NCBI GenBank assembly: GCA_934695325.1
Contig: CAKUVD010000005.1
Location: forward strand, 62,001 to 126,000
Direction of reading: 5' to 3'
DNA from: an uncultured Bacteroidales bacterium
GTDB taxonomy: Bacteria > Bacteroidota > Bacteroidia > Bacteroidales > UBA932
Length of the DNA: 64,000 nucleotides
Notes under the pieces: model-generated
Seen by the model: only the letters and a program-made list of their open reading frames with translations
What the model was told of the DNA's origin: nothing
Databases searched by the model: none
In this document: positions 18,506 through 27,296 of the stretch, in pieces
Layout of the letters: each line of letters opens with the position of its first letter
Numbering within the stretch: the stretch's first letter is position 1
Translations under genes and position numbers: made by a program

Positions 18506-19093
18506 TTAAATTTCTTTTTCACGGCCTGCCGCAAGCCCGGCATCAAAGGCCGCGAGGTTCATATCCACGATGCTCTGTCCCTTCCGGGAGAACACCTCCG
18601 CGATACCTTCCCGAAGTTTGTCCGGGTCAATGATCCTCATCACCTGAGCCGCAGCGCCCAGCAACACCATATTCGCGCTCCTCGGTGAGCCGACTTCCTT
18701 CGCTATGCTGTCGCAGTCTAGCGAAATCACCCTTCCGACGGCATCAAGAGCATTCTTTACGTCCTGCATTTCCGGGTAATCAGGAATATTGACAAACGGG
18801 GTGGTGTTCGTGACTATCCAGCCCTCAGCGGACAGATACGGAAGATAGCGCAGCGCCTCCATCGGTTCCAGCGACAATATAAGACCGCACTCCCCTTTCG
18901 GGATGAGGTCGCTCCATATCTTGCTGTCACTCAAACGCAAATTGCTCTGCACATCGCCTCCGCGCTGGCTCATTCCATGTACTTCTGCCTGCTTGAGATA
19001 AAGGTTCTGGTCCAGAGCGGCCCAGCCTATCACTGTGGCAATGGAGAGGATTCCCTGTCCGCCCACGCCTGCGAGAATTATATCCTGCTTCAT
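18506..19093 (-). CDS. iorB: Indolepyruvate oxidoreductase subunit beta
   Basis: The 195-residue gamma-type subunit of 2-oxoacid:ferredoxin oxidoreductases starts MKQDIILAGVGGQGILSIA and contains the EVHGMSQRGGDV motif typical of IorB. With IorA it decarboxylates aryl-pyruvates to aryl-acetyl-CoA while reducing ferredoxin. It follows iorA by 1 bp. Confidence 0.93.
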   Translation of the reverse strand: MKQDIILAGVGGQGILSIATVIGWAALDQNLYLKQAEVHGMSQRGGDVQSNLRLSDSKIWSDLIPKGECGLILSLEPMEALRYLPYLSAEGWIVTNTTPFVNIPDYPEMQDVKNALDAVGRVISLDCDSIAKEVGSPRSANMVLLGAAAQVMRIIDPDKLREGIAEVFSRKGQSIVDMNLAAFDAGLAAGREKEI

Positions 19094-19094
19094 A

Positions 19095-20726
19095 TTATGC
19101 CTCCTTTTTCTTTGCGGCAGCGGCTGCGTGACGTCTTGCAGTCTGAATGCATTCCCTGCGGCAGATTATGACTGAAACACCGTGATAATTAATCTCTTCG
19201 TCTATCACCTTCTCCATATCCGGATAATTCTTCGGAAGAGGGACGACAGTCCTTATATGCTCCGGCTCCACCCCGAGGCCTCCGCATATCTCCTCAAGCC
19301 TTCCTGTGCCTGCGGAGTCCTGGCCTCCGGTCATTCCGGTCGTGAGGTTATCCGAGATGCAGACAGTGATGTCCGCCTTTGCGTTTACAGCATCGAGGAG
19401 CCCTGTCATCCCGCTGTGGGTGAACGTGGAATCGCCGATGACGGCTACGGAAGGCCATACGCCGGAGCAGGAGGCTCCGATGGCCATAGTTATGGAAGCG
19501 CCCATCTCCACGCAAGTATGGAAGGCCTTGAACGGCGGCAGGTATCCGAGAGTATAGCAACCAATGTCGCTGAAGACCCGGGCCTGCGGCTCGTAATGCT
19601 CCAGTACCACATTCAATGCTGTATAGAAGTCCCTGTGTCCGCATCCCTGGCACAGTGCCGGCGGACGTGGCACTGTTATGTCCGATGTTTTATATGCCTC
19701 GGCAGGGGCAAGTCCCATCGCCGTCCTTACGCAGTCCGGTGTCAGCTCGCCTGTACGAGGAAGTGTGCCATCAAGGCGGCCGCTGATGGTGACAGCAGCA
19801 TTGTCCTGGTCATAGAGAATTCCCTTGAGCCGCTCCTCGATGAGAGGCTGGCCTTCCTCCAGGACAATGAGCCTTCTGCATTGACCTGCCAACTCGCGTG
19901 CCTGCCTTTTCGGGAACGGATACCTGGTGACCTTCAGGACTGGATACGGGCAGCCGTCAGGATAGTTCTCCATCAGATAGTTATATGCGATTCCGCAGGC
20001 GACGACCCCGGTGCCGCAGTCCTTTCCAGGCACGAGAGCATTGTCCTTCGAATTTTCGGAGTCGGCCTCGAATGAGAGGATCTCATCTGCAAGCTGGCGG
20101 ACACGCTTTTTCGCATTGCCCGGAAGCGTCACCCAGTTGGAGGCCCGCTCAGGTTCCGGGAAACGAATCGGATTTTCCTCAAGGATATCACCAGTGAAGA
20201 CGACGGAGCGGGAGTGCGCCATCCTGGTAGTCAGCCTCATAAGGACAGGTATATGCCTGGATTCAGAGTACTCGAATGCTTCCCTGACCATATCGTATGC
20301 CTCCTGCTGGCTTGACGGCTCGAAGCAAGGAATCATAGCGAAGTCGGCATAGAATCGCGAGTCCTGCTCGTTCTGGGACGAGTGCTGCGAAGGGTCGTCA
20401 CAGGCCACGACGACAAGTCCGCCGTTGGCGCCTGTTATGGCGGAGTTGATGAAGGCATCAGCGCACACGTTCATCCCGACGTGCTTCATACAGACCAAGG
20501 CCCGCTTTCCGGAATAGGACATTCCGAGTGCGGATTCCATCGCGGTCTTTTCATTGGAGCTCCATTCGCAATGCAGTCCGCGCTTTTTTGTCAGCGGGCT
20601 CGCCTGGATATATTCCGTGATTTCCGTGGACGGGGTTCCTGGATATGCAAACACGCCTGAGATACCGGCGTGAAGCGCTCCCAGGGCCAATGCCTCGTCA
20701 CCGAGAAGGAGATGTTTTTCGGCCAT
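19095..20726 (-). CDS. iorA: Indolepyruvate ferredoxin oxidoreductase subunit alpha, without C-terminal ferredoxin domain
   Basis: The 543-residue protein has the alpha-type N-terminal domain (MAEKHLLLGDEALALGA..., FAYPGTPSTEI) and the TPP-binding domain (CQGCGHRDFYTALN; GDSTFTHSGMTGLLDA). The protein ends soon after VSVIICRRECIQ with an Ala/Lys tail. The 8-Cys 2[4Fe-4S] domain that ends many archaeal and bacterial IorA proteins is absent. Electrons would need another carrier, or this shorter form may be normal for the lineage. It is the first gene of the four-gene operon. Confidence 0.92.
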   Translation of the reverse strand: MAEKHLLLGDEALALGALHAGISGVFAYPGTPSTEITEYIQASPLTKKRGLHCEWSSNEKTAMESALGMSYSGKRALVCMKHVGMNVCADAFINSAITGANGGLVVVACDDPSQHSSQNEQDSRFYADFAMIPCFEPSSQQEAYDMVREAFEYSESRHIPVLMRLTTRMAHSRSVVFTGDILEENPIRFPEPERASNWVTLPGNAKKRVRQLADEILSFEADSENSKDNALVPGKDCGTGVVACGIAYNYLMENYPDGCPYPVLKVTRYPFPKRQARELAGQCRRLIVLEEGQPLIEERLKGILYDQDNAAVTISGRLDGTLPRTGELTPDCVRTAMGLAPAEAYKTSDITVPRPPALCQGCGHRDFYTALNVVLEHYEPQARVFSDIGCYTLGYLPPFKAFHTCVEMGASITMAIGASCSGVWPSVAVIGDSTFTHSGMTGLLDAVNAKADITVCISDNLTTGMTGGQDSAGTGRLEEICGGLGVEPEHIRTVVPLPKNYPDMEKVIDEEINYHGVSVIICRRECIQTARRHAAAAAKKKEA

Positions 20727-21114
20727 ATTAGGATCGGTTTAAGGATTGTCACATTATTTCCTCCCCTAAGTTACAAATAATCCGAAATAAACAAAAACAT
20801 CTTCGAGTTATAAAGCGCTTCTCGGCACATCGATTACATTTCAGCGGCAAGCGGGATGACGCGCCTGCTTCAAAGCCACTGAGAAAAAGTGACAAATCAA
20901 CAGGACGAGAACTAAGAAAAATGACAAAATCGATTAACTATATGAAAAAAAATGAGTCCTCCGACCGCAGCAGTGGCGATTTGAGGGCAAGGAAGCAAGT
21001 GAGGAAGTGCGCCTAGATGCAATCGTTTCTCCTGATCTCGTACGAAGCGAGGCCACCGTCTATACATACGGCCACCTTTGACAGGCCAAACCGACAAAAA
21101 CTTTTGAAAAAATT
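20727..21114. other. 388-bp stretch without a recognisable gene
   Basis: No convincing coding frame or known RNA was seen between iorA and the rpmH promoter. The part from about 20,960 to 21,090 is GC-richer than its borders and, on the minus strand, ends in a run of eight T residues (20946-20953). A small RNA is possible but unsupported. Confidence 0.3.
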
Positions 21115-21144
21115 TTGTATTTCTTTCGGAAAAGACTAACTTTG
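21115..21144 (+). promoter_or_regulatory. Promoter of rpmH
   Basis: TTG (21115-21117), exactly 19 nt, then TAACTTTG (21137-21144): a full match to the Bacteroidota consensus, 35 nt before the start codon. Confidence 0.85.
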
Positions 21145-21179
21145 CAATCCTATTTGTGGAAATATAAAAAAGTAATATA

Positions 21180-21332
21180 ATGAAAAGAACATTTCAACCA
21201 TCTGTACGCAAGCGCATTAACAAGCACGGTTTCCGTGAACGTATGTCTACCCCTAACGGACGTCGCGTACTGGCTGCTCGCCGTCGTCACGGACGCAAGA
21301 AGCTGACTGTTTCTTCAGAAGAGAGATTCTAA
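21180..21332 (+). CDS. rpmH: 50S ribosomal protein L34 (bL34)
   Basis: A 50-residue, strongly basic protein: [20 protein letters not shown], then [20 protein letters not shown] and [10 protein letters not shown]. It matches bL34 end to end. It is a single-gene unit with its own promoter and a strong terminator. The usual bacterial neighbours (rnpA, dnaA) are not here. Confidence 0.97.
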   Translation: MKRTFQPSVRKRINKHGFRERMSTPNGRRVLAARRRHGRKKLTVSSEERF

Positions 21333-21354
21333 TATCTCCTCATGGGAATTAAAG

Positions 21355-21396
21355 ACGTGGGTTACCGAACATAATTCGATAGCCCACGTTTTTTTT
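21355..21396 (+). terminator. Terminator of rpmH
   Basis: ACGTGGG (21355-21361) pairs with CCCACGT (21383-21389), with further CGAA/TTCG pairing inside, followed by eight T residues. The rest of the gap to 21632 shows only a weak TTTG-N21-TAAATTGG promoter-like match (21564-21596). Confidence 0.9.
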
Positions 21397-21632
21397 CACT
21401 CCAGTCTACCCCTGGCCATCTTAAAAGTCTATGCGAGATCGGAAAAGTCCCTCTGTAACAGTCTGTCCTAAGGTCTCGGCAACAGTCAAAAAGGCCGGAT
21501 TTCTTTTGGTCACGCACAGTTCAATGTCAGACGAGACCGCCCTATGGGACAATGGCAGAAAAATTTGTCTGGAAAACAGAAAAATTCGTAAATTGGAAGA
21601 CTTTTTTACGAAACGAACATTTTTAGAGAACG

Positions 21633-23192
21633 ATGAAAACCAGAAAATTTCTTTGGCTTCTCGCCACCATCGGGGCGATAGCCTCAGGCTGCAATGGGAA
21701 CAACGACCCGGAGCAGCCGGAACAGCCGGACACTCCGGACGAACAGCCGGACTTCACCTTCAATTTCAAGGACGTCACATCATCCGGAGCCACAATCGAA
21801 GTCACCCCTCTGGACAATTCCACATACTACACGTGGGATATGATGACGACTGAGAATTTCAAGAAGCAATACAATGACAATGATGAGCTTATCGACGAGC
21901 ACGTGTCGTACCTCTGGACCCAGCTGGAAAAATACCAGCAGGAAGTGGATGCGAACGGCACTCTCACAGACCTTCTCAACATCGGTTTCGACTCACAGAG
22001 GATAAACGGTCTGGAGGCTGGAACAGAATATACAGCGTTCGCATTCAGCGTGGACAGCGACGGCACCCCGGCAAAGAATGTCATAGTGGCCACTTTCACC
22101 ACAAAGGCATTCGAGGTGGCCGACAAGTGCACATTCGACATTACGGCAGGAGAAATCAGCCAGCTTTCATTCTCATTCACGGTAACTCCGTCGGACAACG
22201 CCACGAAGTATTATGTGGGACTCGCAGACGGTGAGGATCTGAAGCAGAGCACGCCGGAGGACATCGCACTGGGTATGATCAGACTAGGCAACACGGCCGA
22301 AGTCGATTGGGCAAGCACTGACCTCCTCATTTCAGGAAAGCATACTCTTGACACGTACAAAGACTTGGGCATCAGCGATCTCGAGCCGGACACAGAATAC
22401 TCCGTCCTTGTGTTCGGCGTCAGTCCTCTCGGCGAGCGCACCACCGCGGTGGCACACAAGGAGTTCACGACCGCCAAGATTCCGGTATCGTCGATGACGT
22501 TCGACATCAATGTCGAAGAGACTTATGCAGACGGGGCATTGATAAAGATCACCCCGTCCGTAAAGGATGAGGACTATATGGCAGGGTGCATCCAGAGAGC
22601 AGAGTATGACAAATATAAGAAAGAGGACGGCTCCTATGATGATGCGGCATTTATGGAATATCTGATCACCAATGGAAACCTTACATTGTACGACGGTGAC
22701 CAGGAACTGGACAAGAAAGGGCATCTCCTCGCCGAGAAGAAGTATATATGCTTCGCTTTCGGCTACAAGGGAGGCGCTACGACAAGACTTTTCATAAAGG
22801 ATTTCGAGACTAAGGCCCACGAGGCTGCCGGCGAGGCCGCGGCTGAGATAACCAAGATTACAGTGACGACGCCATCTGCGCTGAACGATTATGCGGACGG
22901 CGACATCTGTGCATATATCACTCCTAACGAGAAAGCCGAGCACTGGTATGCCGCAATTTTCAGAGCCAAGGACGGAGTGGCCATAGACTACTTCGACGAC
23001 CCTATGACAGACAGCGAGATAATCGGAGGACTCACAGGCACGACTGACAACCTGGATCTCAAGACAGTAAGCAGAGCCGTGAAGTTCGGAAACGAGTACA
23101 TAGTCTATGCACTGGCGAAAGATTCCGCCGGCAATGTCGGAAAAATCACGAAACAGGTAATCATCCCTACAGCCGATATGGTCGGGAAATAG
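21633..23192 (+). CDS. Surface-type lipoprotein with tandem fibronectin-like modules
   Basis: The 519-residue product has a lipoprotein signal (lipobox ASGC, Cys at 20) and a Pro/Glu/Asp linker (about 24-40), then about four repeated beta-rich modules. These share the pattern 'F.I...ITP.D....Y...' and 'L.PDTEYSVLVFGVS...TTA...EFTTAK', as in fibronectin type III-like domains of Bacteroidota lipoproteins. The acidic residues after the Cys could act as a surface export signal. No catalytic motif is seen; adhesion or glycan binding is a guess. It is a single-gene unit. Confidence 0.7.
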   Translation: MKTRKFLWLLATIGAIASGCNGNNDPEQPEQPDTPDEQPDFTFNFKDVTSSGATIEVTPLDNSTYYTWDMMTTENFKKQYNDNDELIDEHVSYLWTQLEKYQQEVDANGTLTDLLNIGFDSQRINGLEAGTEYTAFAFSVDSDGTPAKNVIVATFTTKAFEVADKCTFDITAGEISQLSFSFTVTPSDNATKYYVGLADGEDLKQSTPEDIALGMIRLGNTAEVDWASTDLLISGKHTLDTYKDLGISDLEPDTEYSVLVFGVSPLGERTTAVAHKEFTTAKIPVSSMTFDINVEETYADGALIKITPSVKDEDYMAGCIQRAEYDKYKKEDGSYDDAAFMEYLITNGNLTLYDGDQELDKKGHLLAEKKYICFAFGYKGGATTRLFIKDFETKAHEAAGEAAAEITKITVTTPSALNDYADGDICAYITPNEKAEHWYAAIFRAKDGVAIDYFDDPMTDSEIIGGLTGTTDNLDLKTVSRAVKFGNEYIVYALAKDSAGNVGKITKQVIIPTADMVGK

Positions 23193-23237
23193 TCCCGCGA
23201 CGATGCGGATGACAATCCGCAGGCTTACCATACAGAT

Positions 23238-23285
23238 ATGCGCCAAATCCAACAGAAATCATTGGGTTTGGCGCATTTTCGTTTT
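23238..23285 (+). terminator. Terminator between the convergent lipoprotein and GH3 genes
   Basis: A 15-bp stem (23238-23252 with 23262-23276, one G-U pair) with a 9-nt loop is followed by TTTTCGTTTTCG on the plus strand. Confidence 0.8.
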
Positions 23286-23335
23286 CGACGGCCAGACAGT
23301 CGCGTCCTGGTCAATCCATAATCCCTGCGGAAGGC

Positions 23336-25726
23336 TTACTCCACTACAGAGATGCGGCGCTCTGCACGGATATCGGCGGAAGAAGCACCGGCTGAGAGTA
23401 TGAAGTCCCCCGGTTCCACGACATATTGCATATCTCTGTCATACAATGCAAAAGCCGATTTCTTCAGGACGAATGTCACCGATTCGGAAGCCCCCGCATT
23501 GATATGAACTCTGCGAAAAGCACACAGCTGCTTCTGCGGACGGGCGACACTCGCCTGCACATCTGTAAGATACAGTTGCACGACCTCGTCACCGTCACGG
23601 TCACCGACATTGGAGACCACCACGGACACCTCCACAAGGTCATCTGACATCGATTCCCCGGACATCGAGACCGGCAGCGGAGCATCTGCCCCGACCTCAG
23701 CCTGGGCGACGACCGGCGACACATTAAGATTCCCATATGTGAACGTAGTGTAGCTCAGGCCGTAGCCGAACGGATAGAGCGGCGCCGACGGCATCTCCAC
23801 ATAGTCGTGCCCGGCAGGGAACTTCTTGTTATAATATACAGGGAGCTGTCCCACCTCGCGAGGCACTGACACCGGCAGACGGCCCGCAGGGTTGTAGTCA
23901 CCGAAAAGCACGTCAGCCAGGGCGTCGCCGCCTTCCTGCCCAGGATAGAACATCGTCAGGAGAGCATCTGCATTGTCCTTCGCCCAGCGCTTGTCCAGAG
24001 GACGGCCCTCGACATAGACTACGACCATCGGCTTCCCTGCTGCACGGACGGCTTCCAGAAGTTCCTGCTGGCGGCCCATCAATGTCAATGTCGCCCTGTC
24101 GAAACCTTCACCAGCCTCCATATCGCTGACCGAGCCGGCATCCACCACTGCGGCACCGGTATCAATGTATTTCGTCTTGAAGTCCCTGGCGCTGGAGCCT
24201 CCGACCACGACCACGGCCACATCGGCAGACTGCGCCGCACGCACGGCAGCCGGGATGTCAGCGGAGGCCTCGTCACGCACGGCACATCCTCTGGCATAGA
24301 TGACATTGGCCGGGCCGACCTTCTTGCGGAGGCCGTCCAGCATTGTCACGACATTGGCCCGCTCCTGTGGAGCCGTATAATCTCCGAGCTGGTTATACAT
24401 ATTGTCGGCGTTCGGCCCGATGACAGCGACTCTCGTTCCGTACCTCAACGGCAGGACTCCGTTGTTTTCCAGCAGGACAATGCCTTCACGCGCCACTTGG
24501 CGAGCGAGTTCGATATTTGCCGGAGTACGCACGAGATTCGCAGCGGAATCTTCGTCCACATACGGCCTGTCAAAAAGTCCGAGACGGAACTTGCACAGAA
24601 GGACATTGCGGACTGCATTGTCCAATGTCTTTTCGGAAATCCGTCCGGAGCGCACAGACTCGGCGAGAAGAGAGAAGCAGTTCGCCCCGAGGTCCACGTC
24701 CACACCTGCATTCAGAGCGATTTCTCCTGCCTCTCGCTTGTCCGAGGCAATGTGATGGCTGCCGGCGAGCCCGTCAATGCTCTCAAGGTCGGACACCACA
24801 AAGCCGCCGAATCCCCACTCGTCTCGGAGTATGTCACGGAAGAGATGCGGATTGCCTGTGCTCGGGACGCCGTCAATGGAGTTATATGACGTCATCACTG
24901 ACAATGCGCCTTCGTCTATGGCCGACTTGAACGGAGGCAGGAAGTTCTCGCGGAGTTCTCTCTCACCCACGAAAGAGGGATTTCCGTTGTGCCCGCCTTC
25001 AGGTATGCCATACGCCACAAAATGCTTCAATGTGGATATGACCCCCTTGTCAAAGCCATTGTGTCTGGGGCTCGTTCCACGCACCATCGCAGAAGCCATT
25101 TCCGATGTCAGGTACACATCCTCCCCGTAAGTCTCCTCGACGCGGGACCATCTGAGTTCCCGGGCGAGGTCGATGACCGGGCCATATCCGATGTGGCCGC
25201 CTTGTGCCCGGAGCTCTGCGGCGATGGCTGCGCCCACCTCGGTGAGCAGTGTCGTGTCCCACGTAGACGCCATCCCGATGCTTGTAGGGAATACAGTGGT
25301 GCCGATAGCCATATGACCGTGCGGCGCTTCTTCAGCCAGAATTACCGGTATGCCAAGTCTGCTGTGCTCTATGGCATAGCGTTGAAGCCGGTTATATGTC
25401 TTTGCGGCCAGACGAGGATTAAGCCCGTTCTCCAGTGTCTTGCGAGTCCACGGATCGGCACGGAATACGCCCCAGAGCATTCCTCCATATTGATTGTCAA
25501 TGAAATCCTTATACTTCTCTGAGACAGTGACGGAGTCCGAGTCTACCTTTTCATACATCGGCCAGCCCAAAGGACATACCACCTGTCCGATTTTCTCATC
25601 CAGAGTCATCTGACTTAGCAGAGCCTCAGCACGGACTTCCGGCGAGAGCGAGGCATCCTTATAATCAGGTGTCCCGCAAGATACGACAGCCAACGCCGCC
25701 AATCCAACCAATATATTTTTCTTCAT
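23336..25726 (-). CDS. Glycoside hydrolase family 3 lipoprotein (beta-glucosidase/xylosidase type)
   Basis: The 796-residue protein has a lipoprotein signal (VVSC, Cys 17), a GH3 N-terminal barrel (about 30-390) with the nucleophile Asp313 in GFVVSDLESIDG, a GH3 C-terminal domain (about 415-640) and a fibronectin-like C-terminal domain. GH3 enzymes remove non-reducing beta-linked glucose, xylose, GlcNAc or arabinose. As the last gene of the xylB-xylA-transporter block, beta-xylosidase activity is a sensible guess, but specificity cannot be read from the sequence. It lies 50 bp after the transporter gene. Confidence 0.9.
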   Translation of the reverse strand: MKKNILVGLAALAVVSCGTPDYKDASLSPEVRAEALLSQMTLDEKIGQVVCPLGWPMYEKVDSDSVTVSEKYKDFIDNQYGGMLWGVFRADPWTRKTLENGLNPRLAAKTYNRLQRYAIEHSRLGIPVILAEEAPHGHMAIGTTVFPTSIGMASTWDTTLLTEVGAAIAAELRAQGGHIGYGPVIDLARELRWSRVEETYGEDVYLTSEMASAMVRGTSPRHNGFDKGVISTLKHFVAYGIPEGGHNGNPSFVGERELRENFLPPFKSAIDEGALSVMTSYNSIDGVPSTGNPHLFRDILRDEWGFGGFVVSDLESIDGLAGSHHIASDKREAGEIALNAGVDVDLGANCFSLLAESVRSGRISEKTLDNAVRNVLLCKFRLGLFDRPYVDEDSAANLVRTPANIELARQVAREGIVLLENNGVLPLRYGTRVAVIGPNADNMYNQLGDYTAPQERANVVTMLDGLRKKVGPANVIYARGCAVRDEASADIPAAVRAAQSADVAVVVVGGSSARDFKTKYIDTGAAVVDAGSVSDMEAGEGFDRATLTLMGRQQELLEAVRAAGKPMVVVYVEGRPLDKRWAKDNADALLTMFYPGQEGGDALADVLFGDYNPAGRLPVSVPREVGQLPVYYNKKFPAGHDYVEMPSAPLYPFGYGLSYTTFTYGNLNVSPVVAQAEVGADAPLPVSMSGESMSDDLVEVSVVVSNVGDRDGDEVVQLYLTDVQASVARPQKQLCAFRRVHINAGASESVTFVLKKSAFALYDRDMQYVVEPGDFILSAGASSADIRAERRISVVE

Positions 25727-25776
25727 ATTCTATTTTTTTCTGTTCCAAATCCTTCGTCAAAATGCCAAAAGTATAG

Positions 25777-27192
25777 TCATCGCTTCCATAGGGAGGACAT
25801 TTCTTCGAGGCTCCGGCCCTTCGTCTCAGGGACGCATTTCCAGACGAAGACGGCCGAGAGGAGTGACATCGCGGCATATATCGCATAGGTGCCTCCGATG
25901 CTCCAGCCGCTCAGTGACGGGAACGTGGCGGACACAGCGAAATTCGATACCCACTGTGCGGCGACAGCTATGGCCACGGCCTGCGAGCGAATGGTATTCG
26001 GGAAAATCTCGGAGATCAGCACCCAACAGACTGGGCCCCAGGACATCATAAATGACGCAGTGTAGATGATGATGAATGCCAACGCAGCAATGCCTATGGC
26101 ATTCGTGAAGGACAGTATAGACAATGCCGCCATCCCGACCATCATTCCTAGCGAGCCAATTATCAGAAGAGGACGGCGGCCGACCTTGTCCACAGTGAAG
26201 ATCGCCACCACCGTGAAAATGATATTGACAATGCCCATCACCACCGTCTGGATCATCGACACATCACCGGTCGCCCCCATACTGCGGAAGATGCGAGGCG
26301 CATAGTAAAGGACAACATTGATGCCTATGGCCTGCTGAAAGAACGAGAGAAGCACGCCTATGGCAATCACGCCGACACCGTATGAGAGGAGTCTCTCACG
26401 CTTTTCATTGACAGTGGACTCTATCTCAGTCAGGATGTCCATCGCCTCGTAAGTGCCGTTGATGCGCTCAAGGACGGAGAATGCTTTTCTGTCATTGCCC
26501 TTAAGCACGAGCAGGCGCGGAGTCTCCGGAACCATACAGATGAGTATCAAGAAAATGCCGGCAGGAAGCGCCTCGCTGAGGAACATCCTTCTCCACCCTA
26601 TCTCCACCATCGCCGCCTGCACAGCCTCTCCGGTCTCGCCCAGGTTCCCGCGGATCATATAGTTTATGAAATACACGACCAGCATACCGAAGATGATGGC
26701 GAACTGATTACAGGACACCATCGTACCGCGTATCCTGGCAGGAGATATCTCCGCAATATACATCGGTCCCACTGCCGAGGCTAGCCCGACTCCGACGCCG
26801 CCGATGACGCGATAGACATTGAACAGAATCAGCAAGGTCAATGACGGCTCTCCATAAGGCAGGATTCCGCTCTCCGGACACCACGAGCCGACCGCAGATA
26901 TGAACAGAAGCGATGCGGCCACCGTCAATGCCCATTTACGTCCAAGCCTCGACGCCAGGATCCCGGAGACCGCTCCGCCTATGACGCATCCTATCAATGC
27001 GCTCGACGCCGTAAACCCGTGCAGCCAAGGTGAGTAGACGAAGTCCTTCGCTCCCTGAAAGAATTGATCCAAAGCCTGTTCCGCTCCGGAAATCACTGCC
27101 GTGTCATATCCGAACAGCAGTCCGCTTATCACAGCCACCAGGACTATCGAAAACAGATAGCCGCGGCTGCCCTCTCTAACATTTTCAGTCAT
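25777..27192 (-). CDS. xylE: Sugar porter family MFS transporter, D-xylose:H+ symporter type
   Basis: The 471-residue protein has twelve predicted membrane segments and sugar-porter signatures: GYDTAVISG near the N-terminus, ASRLGRKWAL, a central VPETPRLL, DKVGRRPLLI and the C-terminal VPETKGRSLEE. The length and the long loop after TM5 resemble XylE. The position next to xylA and xylB supports D-xylose as substrate (inference). The gap to xylA is 104 bp. Confidence 0.88.
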   Translation of the reverse strand: MTENVREGSRGYLFSIVLVAVISGLLFGYDTAVISGAEQALDQFFQGAKDFVYSPWLHGFTASSALIGCVIGGAVSGILASRLGRKWALTVAASLLFISAVGSWCPESGILPYGEPSLTLLILFNVYRVIGGVGVGLASAVGPMYIAEISPARIRGTMVSCNQFAIIFGMLVVYFINYMIRGNLGETGEAVQAAMVEIGWRRMFLSEALPAGIFLILICMVPETPRLLVLKGNDRKAFSVLERINGTYEAMDILTEIESTVNEKRERLLSYGVGVIAIGVLLSFFQQAIGINVVLYYAPRIFRSMGATGDVSMIQTVVMGIVNIIFTVVAIFTVDKVGRRPLLIIGSLGMMVGMAALSILSFTNAIGIAALAFIIIYTASFMMSWGPVCWVLISEIFPNTIRSQAVAIAVAAQWVSNFAVSATFPSLSGWSIGGTYAIYAAMSLLSAVFVWKCVPETKGRSLEEMSSLWKR

Positions 27193-27296
27193 CAGAATCA
27201 GTGTGCATTTTCATAAAATCAGGCGGTCGGAGAGCAGAATATGCGGACCGGCCGCCCATAATCCAAAGAAGCAGTCTGAACGTTATGCGACAGCTT

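Noticed and set aside
20940..21090. Possible SRP RNA (AGGAAGCA-like stretch) or RNase P RNA
   Set aside because: Only a short AAGGAAGCA string resembles the SRP tetraloop region; the flanking helix pairing is missing, and no RNase P signature was seen.
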